Assembly (NCBI GenBank): GCA_027314705.1
Contig: DAHVAJ010000026.1
Coordinates: 18,998 to 82,997, forward strand
Source of the DNA: Acidimicrobiaceae bacterium
GTDB taxonomy: Bacteria > Actinomycetota > Acidimicrobiia > Acidimicrobiales > RAAP-2
Direction of reading: 5' to 3'
Length of the DNA: 64,000 nucleotides
Made by a program: the position numbers and the translations under genes. Positions within the stretch are counted from its first letter, which is position 1, and each line of letters starts with the position of its first letter. The notes under the pieces were generated by a model. It ran no database searches. It saw only the letters and a list, made by a program, of their open reading frames with translations, and had not been told where the DNA came from. Positions 25,465 through 34,038 of the stretch are shown here, piece after piece.

Positions 25465-26397
25465 CTACCCGCCGGGTTCGCGGCGGTGGGGCTCGGAGTG
25501 CTCCCAGTCGGCCAGCAGGCTGCGGAGGGCGGTGAGGAGGATGAGCGGCTGGTCGAGCATGGCGTGGTGGCCGGCCTCGGGCAGCTCGAAGACCGGAGTC
25601 ACCCGACCCAGCTCCTCGAACATGAACCGGCCGATGTCGGGTGTCACGAGGCCGTGCTCCGAGCGCAGCAGGGCGAAGCGGCACCGGACACCCGACAGAT
25701 AGGGGAGGGCGATCCCGCGGATCCCGCCGCCGAACTGGGCGAAGACCTCCCGGTCGAACTTCCACTTCCAGCCGCCCTCGACGGGCCGCACCGAGTGGTA
25801 CGCCACATGGTCCATCACGTAGTCGAGGTAGTGGGCCTGGGCCGGAACGGTGCGGAAGTGGTGGCACGCCTCCGCCCGGGTGGCGTACCGGCGTGGACGG
25901 CCGAAGGCCTCCTTCAGGCGGTAGGCACCGATCTCGGGGTCGACCACGGTCACCGGGGAGTCGCAGACGATGGCCCCGCCCACCCGGTCGGCGTGGCGGG
26001 CCGCCGTGCCGACGGTCACGAAGCCACCCATGCTGTGGCCGATCACCACCGGCGGGCCGCCGATGCCGCCGGCCCCGGCCGCAGCCACCACCTCGTCGGT
26101 CCACTGCTCGAGCGAGTACTCGGTCCGGTGGCCGCTGTCGCCGTGGCCCGAGAGGTCGACGCACACCACCCGGAACACGTCGCAGAAGGGGGCGGCCACG
26201 TGGGTCCACCAGTGGGCGTGGGCCCCGCCGCCGTGCACGAAGACGAGCCCGCGGGCCCCCTCCGGTCCGCCGGCCAACAGGTGGACGGGACAGCCGTCCA
26301 CGTCGACCACCACGTCCTGCCAACGGACTCCGAGGGACCGGACGAACCAGGCCGGGGCGTCGGGCAGGGGTGAGTAGGCCGCAGAGACGTCGTTCAT
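25465..26397 (-). CDS. Alpha/beta-hydrolase
   Basis: A 310-aa hydrolase. The oxyanion block FVHGGGAHAHWW follows a short N-terminal strand region; the nucleophile elbow is GHSMGG (Ser near residue 129); the strand after it carries the acid, and the C-terminal His is in EAGHHAMLDQP. This is a complete Ser-Asp-His catalytic set for an esterase, lipase or C-C hydrolase. ATG 26397 lies 8 nt after the upstream dehydrogenase stop with GGAGG immediately before it; the spacing is poor, but the alternative GTG at 26415 is no better. It is probably co-transcribed with the 2-hydroxyacid dehydrogenase. Substrate unknown. Confidence 0.85.
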   Translation of the reverse strand: MNDVSAAYSPLPDAPAWFVRSLGVRWQDVVVDVDGCPVHLLAGGPEGARGLVFVHGGGAHAHWWTHVAAPFCDVFRVVCVDLSGHGDSGHRTEYSLEQWTDEVVAAAGAGGIGGPPVVIGHSMGGFVTVGTAARHADRVGGAIVCDSPVTVVDPEIGAYRLKEAFGRPRRYATRAEACHHFRTVPAQAHYLDYVMDHVAYHSVRPVEGGWKWKFDREVFAQFGGGIRGIALPYLSGVRCRFALLRSEHGLVTPDIGRFMFEELGRVTPVFELPEAGHHAMLDQPLILLTALRSLLADWEHSEPHRREPGG

Positions 26398-26404
26398 CCT
26401 CCGA

Positions 26405-27412
26405 TCACACCACACCTCCGGCCCCGTGGAGGGTGGCCGCGGCCTCGGTCACGTCGTGGTCGAGCGGGTTCCCGGCCAGATAGCGCTGGAGGTTGGCCGC
26501 GAACAGCCCGGCCTGGCGCTGGAGCCGGCCGAACCCGCCGGCCGCGTTGTGGGGTGTGATCCGGACGGCCGGGTGCGACCAGAACGGGTGGTCGGCGGGG
26601 AGGGGCTCGGTCCGGAAGACATCGAGCACGGCAGCCATCGGCCGGCCCCGGTCGAGGGCGGCGAGCAGGGCGTCCTCGTCGACCAGCGACCCCCGCCCGA
26701 CGTTCACCAGGATGCTCCCCTCCCGCATCGCTTCGAGGAAGGCGCCGTCCACCAGGCCGTCGGTCTCGGGCGAAGCCGGGGCGGAGAGAACGACCACGTC
26801 GGCGTCACCGATGACACCGGCCAGGGCGTCGGGCCCGACCGACCGGTCGACCGGGTCGTCCACCGAGGGCGTCCGCCGGCACCCGACGACGCGGGCCCCG
26901 AGGGCCCGGGCCCGAACCGCCACCTCCGAACCGATCGAGCCGAGGCCGACCACCAGCCAGGTGGACCCGGACATCTCCCGCCAGTCGTGGATCCGCCAGG
27001 TCCGTTCCTCCTCCCCCCGTCGCCAGAGGGCCGCCCCCTGGAACTCGTCGAGCACCGCCCGGAGCACGAACTCGGCGATGGGCAGGCTGTTGACGTGGGC
27101 ATTGCACACCCGTACGCCCCGGGCGGCCAACTCGCCGAAGACGGGCGCGTCGTAGCCGGCGGCCGGGGACTGGAACCACCGGAGCGTCGGACACTGAGCC
27201 AGGAAGCGGAAGAAGGCCCCGACCGGCGCTCCCTCCCGGAAGAGGTCCGAGGTGCCCCAGGCGACCTCGGGCGTGGCCTCCTCCCACGCCACCGGGGACC
27301 CGTCCGACGCCCTGAGCGAGCCGTCGGGCTCCATGGTCAGCCACTCGAGGCCGGGGCGGGCCAGCTCGGCCCCGTAGGAGTCGCGGGCCACGTCGGTGAG
27401 GAGGACGAGCAC
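26405..27412 (-). CDS. D-isomer specific 2-hydroxyacid dehydrogenase
   Basis: A 335-aa NAD(P)-dependent dehydrogenase of the glyoxylate/hydroxypyruvate reductase type. The nucleotide fold has VVGLGSIGSEVA with a following CRRTPS, which favours NADPH. The catalytic Arg is in NVGRGSLVDE, the Glu is in the strand around VFRTEPLP, and the His is in ITPHNAAGG, so the family triad is complete. GTG 27412 gives the usual start just before the first beta strand (VLVLLTDVARDS). An ATG at 27568 would add about 50 Pro-rich residues and cannot be excluded. It is followed within 8 nt by an alpha/beta hydrolase. Confidence 0.85.
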   Translation of the reverse strand: MLVLLTDVARDSYGAELARPGLEWLTMEPDGSLRASDGSPVAWEEATPEVAWGTSDLFREGAPVGAFFRFLAQCPTLRWFQSPAAGYDAPVFGELAARGVRVCNAHVNSLPIAEFVLRAVLDEFQGAALWRRGEEERTWRIHDWREMSGSTWLVVGLGSIGSEVAVRARALGARVVGCRRTPSVDDPVDRSVGPDALAGVIGDADVVVLSAPASPETDGLVDGAFLEAMREGSILVNVGRGSLVDEDALLAALDRGRPMAAVLDVFRTEPLPADHPFWSHPAVRITPHNAAGGFGRLQRQAGLFAANLQRYLAGNPLDHDVTEAAATLHGAGGVV

Positions 27413-27622
27413 GGCCCGCTCACCGGGAACGCCGGCCGCGGGGCCCGACGGGACGGACGGCCGAGTGGGAGGTGGTCGGCGTGCAGGCGGTGGCCACGGT
27501 GGTCCTCCGGGGTGGGTCGGTGGCGGCGGGTCGGTGGCTCCTGCCGGGTCACCGTCGGTTCCCATCATGCCAGCGCCCGTCGGCCTCCGACCGGCCTCGC
27601 GGCCTCGACGTCGGCCGGGTGC

Positions 27623-27634
27623 TAGAGAGGGACC
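27623..27634 (+). promoter_or_regulatory. Probable leaderless promoter of the crotonase gene
   Basis: TAGAGA (27623-27628), six bases GGGACC, then GTG. The same arrangement, TAGACA-GGGACC-ATG, precedes the GH15 gene at 37402. GGGACC could also act as a weak Shine-Dalgarno sequence on a longer mRNA. Confidence 0.45.
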
Positions 27635-28405
27635 GTGCTCGCCATCGACCGGCTCGGCCCGGTGACCGTCCTGACCCTCGACCGACCCGGGGCCCGCAAC
27701 GCCCTCACCGGCCCGTTGGTCGCCGCCCTGGCCGACGCCCTGGCCGCGGCGGACGCCGATCCCGAGGTGCACGCCCTCGTGCTCACCGGTCGCGACCCGG
27801 CCTTTTGTGCCGGCCTCGACCTCGCCGACCTGCCGGCCACCTACGCCGAGATCGTGTCCGCCGGGCGCCGGACCGGCGGCGCACGGCGCGGCCTCCTGCC
27901 CCGCACGGCCACGCCCGTCGTCGGGGCCGTGAACGGCCCCGCCATCACCGGTGGCCTCGAGCTGGCCCTCGGCTGCGACCTGCTCGTGGCCTCCGACCGG
28001 GCCACCTTCGCCGACACCCACGCCCGGGTCGGGGTGCTGCCCGGTGGAGGCATGACCGTGCGACTGCCCCAGCTCGTCGGGGTCAACCGGGCCCGGCAGC
28101 TGTCGCTCACCGGGACCTTCATCGACGCGCCCACGGCCTGTGCCTGGGGGCTGGTGAACGAGGTCGTTCCCCACGCCGACCTTCTGGCGCGGGCCCTCGA
28201 TCTGGCCGGCGCCATGGCCGAGTGCGACCCGGCCCTGGTGGCCGAGCTCCGGTCGATGTACGACGCCCTCGGACACCGGGGCGACGACGAGGACTACGCC
28301 GAGGAGGCACGCCGGTCCGTCCGGTGGATGCGGGAGCGGTTCGACGCCGACGGATTCGCCGATCGGCGCCGGAAGATCATCGAGCGGGGCGCGTCCCAGC
28401 AGTAG
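27635..28405 (+). CDS. Enoyl-CoA hydratase/isomerase family protein (crotonase)
   Basis: A 256-aa crotonase-fold acyl-CoA enzyme. Oxyanion-hole blocks are present: PAFCAGLDL and AVNGPAITGGLELALGCD. The first catalytic Glu (144 in the rat enzyme) is retained in GGLELA, but the second (rat Glu164) is replaced by His in the aligned segment DTHARVGVLPGGG. That change is common in actinobacterial EchA paralogues and argues against assuming simple hydratase activity; isomerase, hydrolase or decarboxylase chemistry is possible. GTG 27635 is supported by the leaderless promoter pattern. Its neighbours give no pathway. Confidence 0.87.
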   Translation: MLAIDRLGPVTVLTLDRPGARNALTGPLVAALADALAAADADPEVHALVLTGRDPAFCAGLDLADLPATYAEIVSAGRRTGGARRGLLPRTATPVVGAVNGPAITGGLELALGCDLLVASDRATFADTHARVGVLPGGGMTVRLPQLVGVNRARQLSLTGTFIDAPTACAWGLVNEVVPHADLLARALDLAGAMAECDPALVAELRSMYDALGHRGDDEDYAEEARRSVRWMRERFDADGFADRRRKIIERGASQQ

Positions 28406-28424
28406 CCGGAGGCAGGTGGGTCGG

Positions 28425-28700
28425 CTACGACGCCGGGGCCAGGCCGGCGCTCCTCAGCATCCGGCGGAGGTCGACCACCATCTGGGTGTCGATGTCGGGC
28501 CGGTTCCGGGGCACCTCGAAGGTCTGGGTCTCGGGCCCGAGGGTCACCTTGAAACGGCCGTCGTGTGCCTCGACCACCTCGCCCACGCCTTCGAGCAGCG
28601 AGAGCACGTCACGCCACTGGATGTTGTGGCTGGTGGGGTGCGTGAAGATCTTCTCGATGGTCTTGCGGTGGTGTCCGTCCAACTTCGAGTTCTCGATCAT
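28425..28700 (-). CDS. Small conserved protein, HicA/dsRBD-like fold possible
   Basis: A 91-aa soluble protein. Composition and strand pattern (HHRKTIEKIFTHPTSHN, WRDVLSLLEGVGEVVE, GRFKVTLG, DTQMVVDLRRML) suggest an alpha-beta-beta-beta-alpha unit like HicA mRNA interferases, with His residues near residues 10-11. No HicB antitoxin is next to it, and small proteins of this type occur alone in actinobacteria, so a toxin role is doubtful. ATG 28700 has a clear AAGGAG site; the longer open frame to 28844 has no support. It is convergent with the crotonase gene. Confidence 0.7.
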   Translation of the reverse strand: MIENSKLDGHHRKTIEKIFTHPTSHNIQWRDVLSLLEGVGEVVEAHDGRFKVTLGPETQTFEVPRNRPDIDTQMVVDLRRMLRSAGLAPAS

Positions 28701-28821
28701 CCCCGGCTCCTTCCCTCGCCGTGCCGCGGCCGCCCATGGTAGGGGACCATCGCCGTCCACCCGCCACGTCCCGGCCGGCCGTGGGATCATGGCCGCCCAC
28801 CGCCACCACCGAGGAGGCACC

Positions 28822-29250
28822 GTGACCGACACCGCCGAGGCCAACCGGGAGCGGATCCACCAGTTCTGGGAGGCCCTCTACACCCGGGACTGGGATGCCC
28901 TCGCCACCTTCTTCGACGAGGGCTCGGAGTACACCGACGTCTGCTCACCGGTCGACGACGTGGCCCGGGGCCCGACCCAGGTGGTGGCCCGCCTCCGGCT
29001 GGGGCTCGAGAACCTCGCCGGGTACGAGCACGACCTCCGCCTCGTCGTGGCCGAGGGCGACGCGGTGGTGACCGAGCACACCGAGACGTGGCACTGGCGC
29101 ACCGGCGAGCAGGTGACACTGCCCTTCGTGTCCGTCCAGGAGCTCCGTGGCGGCACCATCGCCCGCTGGTGGGACTACTGGGACCTCCAGACCCTCATGA
29201 ACGCCGCTCCGGTGTGGTGGATCGAGGAGATCTCGGTCGGCTACCGCTGA
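28822..29250 (+). CDS. SnoaL/NTF2-like polyketide-cyclase-family protein
   Basis: A 142-aa single-domain protein of the NTF2-like cone fold. The N-terminal helix (ERIHQFWEALYTRDWDALATFF), the strand with SEYTDV, the segment TEHTETWHW and the terminal ARWWDYWDL match SnoaL/limonene-epoxide-hydrolase-like proteins. Such proteins may be small-molecule isomerases, hydrolases or binding proteins. GTG 28822 has a GAGGAGG site 6 nt upstream. It is divergent from the small HicA-like gene. No biosynthetic cluster surrounds it. Confidence 0.8.
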   Translation: MTDTAEANRERIHQFWEALYTRDWDALATFFDEGSEYTDVCSPVDDVARGPTQVVARLRLGLENLAGYEHDLRLVVAEGDAVVTEHTETWHWRTGEQVTLPFVSVQELRGGTIARWWDYWDLQTLMNAAPVWWIEEISVGYR

Positions 29251-29283
29251 GGGCCCGGGCCGGCCGCTCCGCCGGGACCCGGC

Positions 29284-30645
29284 TCAGGCGGTCGTCTCCA
29301 GGATCTCCTCGAGGAGGGCCAGCGAGGTGTCCGGGTGGAGGAGGGCCAGGCGCCCGACCGGCTCCCCCTCCCAGGTGGTCGGCATGACAAAGCCGATCTG
29401 GTCGCGGAGCAGGCGGTGGGACCAGGCCTCGTACTCCTCCCGGTCCCAGCCGGTCCGGCGGAAGAGGACGATCGAGAGCTCCGGCCTCCGGACGAGCTCC
29501 AGGTGGGGCGTCCGCTCGACGAGGTCGGCGACCTCCTGGGTGGTGGCGAGGACCGTCTCGACCGCGTCGCGGTAGGCGTCGGTGCCGTAGACGGCCAGGG
29601 AGAACCAGAGCGGCAGGCCCCGGGCCCGGCGCGTCAGGTGGTAGGCGTAGTCGGAGGGGTTCCACTCGCCCCGCTCGCTGTGGAGCACGTCGAGGTACGA
29701 GGCGTCCTGGGTGTGGACGGCCTTGGCCAGGTGAGGCTGGCGGTACAGGAGGGCGGCGCAGTCGAAGGGGGCGAACAGCCACTTGTGGGGGTCGACCACG
29801 AAGGAGTCGACCCGCTCGATGCCGGCGAAGCGCTCCCGCACCGAGGGGGCGAAGAGGGCGGCGCAGCCGTAGGCACCGTCGACGTGGTACCAGAGCGAGC
29901 GCTCCTCGGCCACGTCGGCCACGCCCTCCAGGTCGTCGACGATGCCGGCGTTGGTCGTCCCGCCGGTAGCCACCACCGCGATGGCGTCCGCCCCGCGAGG
30001 GTGGGAGGCGAGCGTGTCGCGCACCGCACGCCCGGTGAGGCGGTGGTCCTCGCACGGCACGAGGAGGGACTCGACGCCGAGTACCCCGAGCGCCTTGCCC
30101 ACCGAGGAATGGGCCTCCTCACTGATGGCCACCACGGGCCGCTCGGGGGCGCGCCGGCCCAGACGGTGCGAGGTCGTGTCCCGGGCCACCATGAGCCCCG
30201 AGAGGTTGCCGGCGGAACCGCCCGAGACGAACGCGCCGCCGGACCCGGGGGGGAGGCCGGCCAAATCGGCGAGGATGCCGAGCGCCTGGTTCTCGGCAGC
30301 CACCGCTCCGGCCGCCTCCATCCACGAGGTGGCCTGCAGGGACGAACAGGCCACCACCATGTCGAACAGCAAGGAGGCCTTGGTCGGGGCCGCGGGGATG
30401 AAGGAGAGGAACCGCGGGCTGTCGCAGGAGACGACGGCGGTGGCCAGCTCGTCGTCGAACACCCGCATGATGGTCCGGGGGTCGGTACCGGCCTCGTTGA
30501 TGAGTCCTTCGAGCGCGTGGTCGAGCGACTCTGCCATCGCACCGCCGTAGTCGAGCGGCACGGGGTCGAGCGAGAGCCGCCACCGGCAGTACTCGAAGAT
30601 GAGGTCGGTGAGGGCCTCGTCGTGGACGAACATCGGATTGCGCAT
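29284..30645 (-). CDS. PLP-dependent group II amino-acid decarboxylase
   Basis: A 453-aa pyridoxal-phosphate enzyme of the glutamate/aromatic-L-amino-acid decarboxylase family. Substrate-side block FLSFIPAAPT near the N-terminus, cofactor block FVSGGSAGNLSGLMVAR, the His that stacks on PLP in EEAHSSVGKA, Asp in YHVDGAYG and the Schiff-base Lys in VDPHKWLFAPFDCA (near residue 285). ATG 30645 has an AAGGGAG site. Family members decarboxylate glutamate, tyrosine, tryptophan, DOPA or aspartate; sequence by eye does not decide. No amino-acid antiporter is adjacent. Confidence 0.9.
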   Translation of the reverse strand: MRNPMFVHDEALTDLIFEYCRWRLSLDPVPLDYGGAMAESLDHALEGLINEAGTDPRTIMRVFDDELATAVVSCDSPRFLSFIPAAPTKASLLFDMVVACSSLQATSWMEAAGAVAAENQALGILADLAGLPPGSGGAFVSGGSAGNLSGLMVARDTTSHRLGRRAPERPVVAISEEAHSSVGKALGVLGVESLLVPCEDHRLTGRAVRDTLASHPRGADAIAVVATGGTTNAGIVDDLEGVADVAEERSLWYHVDGAYGCAALFAPSVRERFAGIERVDSFVVDPHKWLFAPFDCAALLYRQPHLAKAVHTQDASYLDVLHSERGEWNPSDYAYHLTRRARGLPLWFSLAVYGTDAYRDAVETVLATTQEVADLVERTPHLELVRRPELSIVLFRRTGWDREEYEAWSHRLLRDQIGFVMPTTWEGEPVGRLALLHPDTSLALLEEILETTA

Positions 30646-30708
30646 GGGGCTCCCTTCCGGCCGGGCCATGATCGACGTGGACGGCCGAGACGGACCCGGT
30701 GCCGTCCC

Positions 30709-31296
30709 TCAGCGGGGCCGGCGGTGGACGGACACGGCATAGGACCCGCCGGGCACCCACGGCTCGCCGTCCCAGCTCGCCCACCGGTCCTCCAAGCGGA
30801 GGCCGGCGGCGTCGGCATCGGCGTCGTAGGCGTCGGTGCCGTACCCGCACTCGGTCCGGAATCCGGCCACCAGGCGCCCACCGGGGGCAAGGTGGCGGGC
30901 GCACCCGGCCACCAGGGCGCCCTGGGTGCCGCGGGGCGTGAAGACGGGCACGTTGCCGGCGAGCAGGACGAGGTCGAAGGTGCGGCCGAGGTCGAGTCCG
31001 GTGAGGTCGGCCACCTGCCACTCCAGCTCGGGCGCCACCCGCCGGGCCGTGGCGATCATCGATGGGTCCCGGTCGACGCCGACCACCTCGACCCCGCAGC
31101 GGGCCAGTTCGACGGCCACCCGGCCGGTGCCGCATCCGGCGTCGAGCACCGAGGCCGGGGCGTAGCCCCTGACCAGTTCGGCCTCCCCGTGCATGTCCGC
31201 CCCCGAGGCGGCCAACGTGTCGAGGCGGCGCTGGTAGGCGTCGCCGTCCCACGTCGTCTCCCCGGGGGCGTCGGGACGATCGTCGGGGTCGGTCAC
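30709..31296 (-). CDS. Class I SAM-dependent methyltransferase
   Basis: A 195-aa methyltransferase. Motif I VLDAGCGTGRVAVEL, motif II VEVVGVDRDPSMI, an acidic adenine contact ADLTG, and the post-motif LVLLAGNVPVF are in order, as in UbiE/type-11 enzymes. GTG 31296 overlaps the stop of the upstream gene as GTGA, so translation is coupled to the putative nuclease-like protein at 31293. Methyl acceptor unknown. The HLAPGGRLVAGF block followed by YGTDAYDADADAAGL is typical of small-molecule methylases, so it may be unrelated to DNA modification despite its location beside a DNA methylase. Confidence 0.85.
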   Translation of the reverse strand: MTDPDDRPDAPGETTWDGDAYQRRLDTLAASGADMHGEAELVRGYAPASVLDAGCGTGRVAVELARCGVEVVGVDRDPSMIATARRVAPELEWQVADLTGLDLGRTFDLVLLAGNVPVFTPRGTQGALVAGCARHLAPGGRLVAGFRTECGYGTDAYDADADAAGLRLEDRWASWDGEPWVPGGSYAVSVHRRPR

Positions 31297-32348
31297 GGCC
31301 CGGCCGGGAACAGCTGGAGCTGGGGCTCGTCGATCCCGACGAGCGGGTGGTAGCCGGGGACGCGGGACATCGGGGTGTCGAGATAGACCTTGGCTTCGGG
31401 CGGCCCAGCGAAGCGGCCGTGGCTCCACCGCACCTCGACGTGGCCGGCCACCGCCCGCTCGGTCCCGTCCCACCGGTCGCGGTAGGCGCCGCGCCAGTCG
31501 ACACGGGGCTGGCCGGCCACGGCCGCGGCCACCTCGAAGGTGCAGAGCTCGTACCGGTCGCGCCAGTCCCAGGGACTGGCCACCCGGTACCGGACGGCCG
31601 CGCCCCTGGCCCGGTCGTTGCCCAGGACGAAGTAGGGGGCACTGCCGATGCGCAGCAGACGCCAAAGCATCGCCTCGCGCGTCGGTGCGTCGTCCAGGCG
31701 GGCGGCCCAGCGGGCGGCCGAGGCCGTGCTCACCGCCCGGCAGAGGTCGGCGTAGGCGGCGCGGCTGGCGGTGTCGGGGTAGGACCGCCCGGGCAGGGAG
31801 GCCCGGAGGGCGGCGAGCTGGTCGCGGGTGCACGCCCCCGGCGTCGGCGGGAGGTGACCCAGTCCCGCCGCGTCGGCGCAGGACCGGTAGAGGGCGGTGT
31901 GCTCGGCCGTCGCCACCGCCTCGTACCAGTTCCCCCGGTCCCACGTGCCGGCCGTGGCCAGCAGGCCGTCGAAGACCCGGGCCGGCGAGGCGTTGGCCAC
32001 GATGTCGGACTCGTACTTGCAGCTGATCAGGTAGACGTGGTCGATGCGCAGATCGATGGGGGCGACCTCGTCGCCCGGCGCGCGTCGTCCCCCGGTCCAC
32101 TCGATGATTCGCGGGGTCCGGTGCCGGAGCCCGTCGGCGGCGGCGAGGAGGGCGCGTCCGTTGGCGAACGCCGAGGTCAGTTCGGCGGCGTACCGTCCGG
32201 TGGCCACGACGCGGCCCAACTGGTCCCACACCACGGGTCCGACGGCCAGCTCCGGGGGACGGGCGGCGACGGCCGCCCAGGGGTCGTCGAAGGGGAGGGT
32301 GCCGAGGGCGGTGCCGAGCTCGGTGGCGGTGGTCCGGTCATCGGGCAC
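31293..32348 (-). CDS. Conserved protein beside DNA methylase, putative PD-(D/E)xK-like core
   Basis: A 351-aa soluble protein of unknown function. Residues 95-125 read IDLRIDHVYLISCKYESD, in which an Asp-containing strand is followed by a second hydrophobic strand ending in CK. This resembles the PD-(D/E)xK nuclease core, with Cys-Lys in place of the usual acidic-x-Lys. The rest is mixed helix and strand, with no other motif I can name. The start GTG 32348 lies 18 nt after the DNA methylase stop, and its stop overlaps the next methyltransferase by 4 nt. Position and core suggest the restriction partner of the methylase; other roles cannot be excluded. Confidence 0.55.
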   Translation of the reverse strand: MPDDRTTATELGTALGTLPFDDPWAAVAARPPELAVGPVVWDQLGRVVATGRYAAELTSAFANGRALLAAADGLRHRTPRIIEWTGGRRAPGDEVAPIDLRIDHVYLISCKYESDIVANASPARVFDGLLATAGTWDRGNWYEAVATAEHTALYRSCADAAGLGHLPPTPGACTRDQLAALRASLPGRSYPDTASRAAYADLCRAVSTASAARWAARLDDAPTREAMLWRLLRIGSAPYFVLGNDRARGAAVRYRVASPWDWRDRYELCTFEVAAAVAGQPRVDWRGAYRDRWDGTERAVAGHVEVRWSHGRFAGPPEAKVYLDTPMSRVPGYHPLVGIDEPQLQLFPAGP

Positions 32349-32366
32349 GACAGACCCCAGCCGGTG

Positions 32367-33851
32367 TCATCCCCGGGGGTGTTCCCCACGGCCGTAGGCG
32401 GCCAGTCGCGTCGCCGAGCCCGCGTCGAGGAGCTCGACGACGTCACGGACGGGCGCGTCCCCCTCCGGCGAACACACTGCGGCCAGGGCGCGCCCGCCGG
32501 TGCTGCGGGGGGCGGGCACATCCGTGGAGAGCAGGACCACCGGGCCGAGGTCGACGCGTCCGGGGTCGGCCCGACGGGCCTGGTGGAGGACGGCCGCCTT
32601 GCCCACCGCCCGCCACAACACGTCGGCCCGGCGCAGGCCCGGCCGGGTGGCCGAGTAGGCCCCGGTCAGCTCGAAGAGCCAGGTTCCGCCGTCAGCCGCC
32701 CGGGTCCGGAAGTCGACGCCCACGCCGAGGTCCCCGTAGGCCACGCCCCGCTCGACCTCGGTGAAGCCGGCCTCCACGAGGGCGGCCTCGGCGATGTCCC
32801 GGGCCTTGTGCCCGGCCCGGACGGCGCGTTCCTCGGTGCCTTGACCTCCGGGCCCCGCCGCCGACCGCCCCGGGGGGACGGTCACCCGCCGGCCCGGTGT
32901 GCCGACGGCCGTCCGCTCGGCGGCGATGCGCCGCTCGGCGAGCGCCACGTAGGCCGCGTCGGTGTCGAAGCCGACGTAGTGGCGCTCGGTCCGGACGGCG
33001 GCCACGGCTGTCGTCCCCGAGCCCATGAAGGGGTCGAGGACCAGATCGCCGCGGTAGGTGTAGAGCTCGATGAGGCGACGGGGCAGCTCCACCGGGAACG
33101 GCGCGGGGTGGCCCACCCGGGTGGCCGACTCGGTCGGGATCTCCCACAGGTCGGTGGTGGCGTCCACGAACTCGTCCATGGTCATCGTCCCCTCGTGGGG
33201 CAGACCTTCCCGGGCCCGCCGGTCGGGGGGCACGGCCCGGTCGAACCGGCCCTTGGAGCCGACGACCACACGTTCGGTGATGTCACGGAGCACAGGATTG
33301 CCGGGTCGCTGGTACGTGCCCCAGGCGCACGAGCCGCCCGCCGCCTGGCTCTTCTGCCAGATGATCTCACCGCGGAGCAGGTAGCCGAGGTCCTCGAGAA
33401 CGTCGACGACGTCGCGGGCGAGCGAGCGATAGGGCTTCCGGCCGAGGTTGGCCACGTTGACGGCGATCCGACCGCCCGGCTCGAGCTTGGTCCAGCACTG
33501 CGCGAGGACGTCGTGGAGCATGTCCACGTAGGCGGCGTAGTCGGCCGGTACGTGGCCGACCCCGAGCGCCGCCTCGTACTCCTTGCCGGCGAAGTAGGGG
33601 GGCGAGGTCACGACCAGGGCCACCGAGCCGTCGGCGATCCGTCCGTGACGATCCATCTCGCGGGCGTCTCCGACCCAGAGGGAGTCGACGGCCGCGGGCC
33701 GGGCGACCGTCTCGTCGTCGGACAGGCGCGGCGGGGTGAACCGGGCGTAGAAAGGGGAGGCGTCGTGGGCCTCTCGGCGTCCCACCCCGAAGGAGGAGGT
33801 GGCCGTCGGCCGCCGGCGCGGGGTGGGTGCGAGGGGCTCGACGGTGCTCAC
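32367..33851 (-). CDS. Site-specific DNA methyltransferase with extra C-terminal domain
   Basis: A 494-aa DNA methylase of the beta class (N4-cytosine or N6-adenine). Catalytic motif IV is TSPPYF (81-86). Motif I, the AdoMet site, is DPFMGSGTT (near 269), placed after the catalytic motif as in beta-class enzymes. The target region lies between them. Residues from about 345 to the end add a separate domain with DLGVGVDFRTRAADGGTW, LFELTGAYS and LLSTDVPAP, whose strand pattern recalls a nuclease-like fold. GTG 33851 is the first plausible start; residues 1-75 look low-complexity. It is followed by a candidate nuclease gene. Together they may form a compact restriction-modification unit; an orphan regulatory methylase is the alternative. 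Confidence 0.85.
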   Translation of the reverse strand: MSTVEPLAPTPRRRPTATSSFGVGRREAHDASPFYARFTPPRLSDDETVARPAAVDSLWVGDAREMDRHGRIADGSVALVVTSPPYFAGKEYEAALGVGHVPADYAAYVDMLHDVLAQCWTKLEPGGRIAVNVANLGRKPYRSLARDVVDVLEDLGYLLRGEIIWQKSQAAGGSCAWGTYQRPGNPVLRDITERVVVGSKGRFDRAVPPDRRAREGLPHEGTMTMDEFVDATTDLWEIPTESATRVGHPAPFPVELPRRLIELYTYRGDLVLDPFMGSGTTAVAAVRTERHYVGFDTDAAYVALAERRIAAERTAVGTPGRRVTVPPGRSAAGPGGQGTEERAVRAGHKARDIAEAALVEAGFTEVERGVAYGDLGVGVDFRTRAADGGTWLFELTGAYSATRPGLRRADVLWRAVGKAAVLHQARRADPGRVDLGPVVLLSTDVPAPRSTGGRALAAVCSPEGDAPVRDVVELLDAGSATRLAAYGRGEHPRG

Positions 33852-34038
33852 GACGGACGTCCGTCCACTGGGGTCACCGATTGCGGTGGCGGGGTGGGCT
33901 CGAGCGGGACACGCCACCGATTGTAGGGACGGGGTATGACGACCCGTGGCATCCACCCATCCCCGGAGGCTACCGGGGGGTCCGTGGTGCCCCCGGGATG
34001 GATGTTCCGTCCCGAGACGGGGTGGCCGGAGACAGCGC

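Noticed and set aside
23342..26323. 993-codon minus-strand frame spanning pelF and the hydrolase region
   Set aside because: Out-of-frame reading across several real genes; Arg/Pro-rich with no domain.
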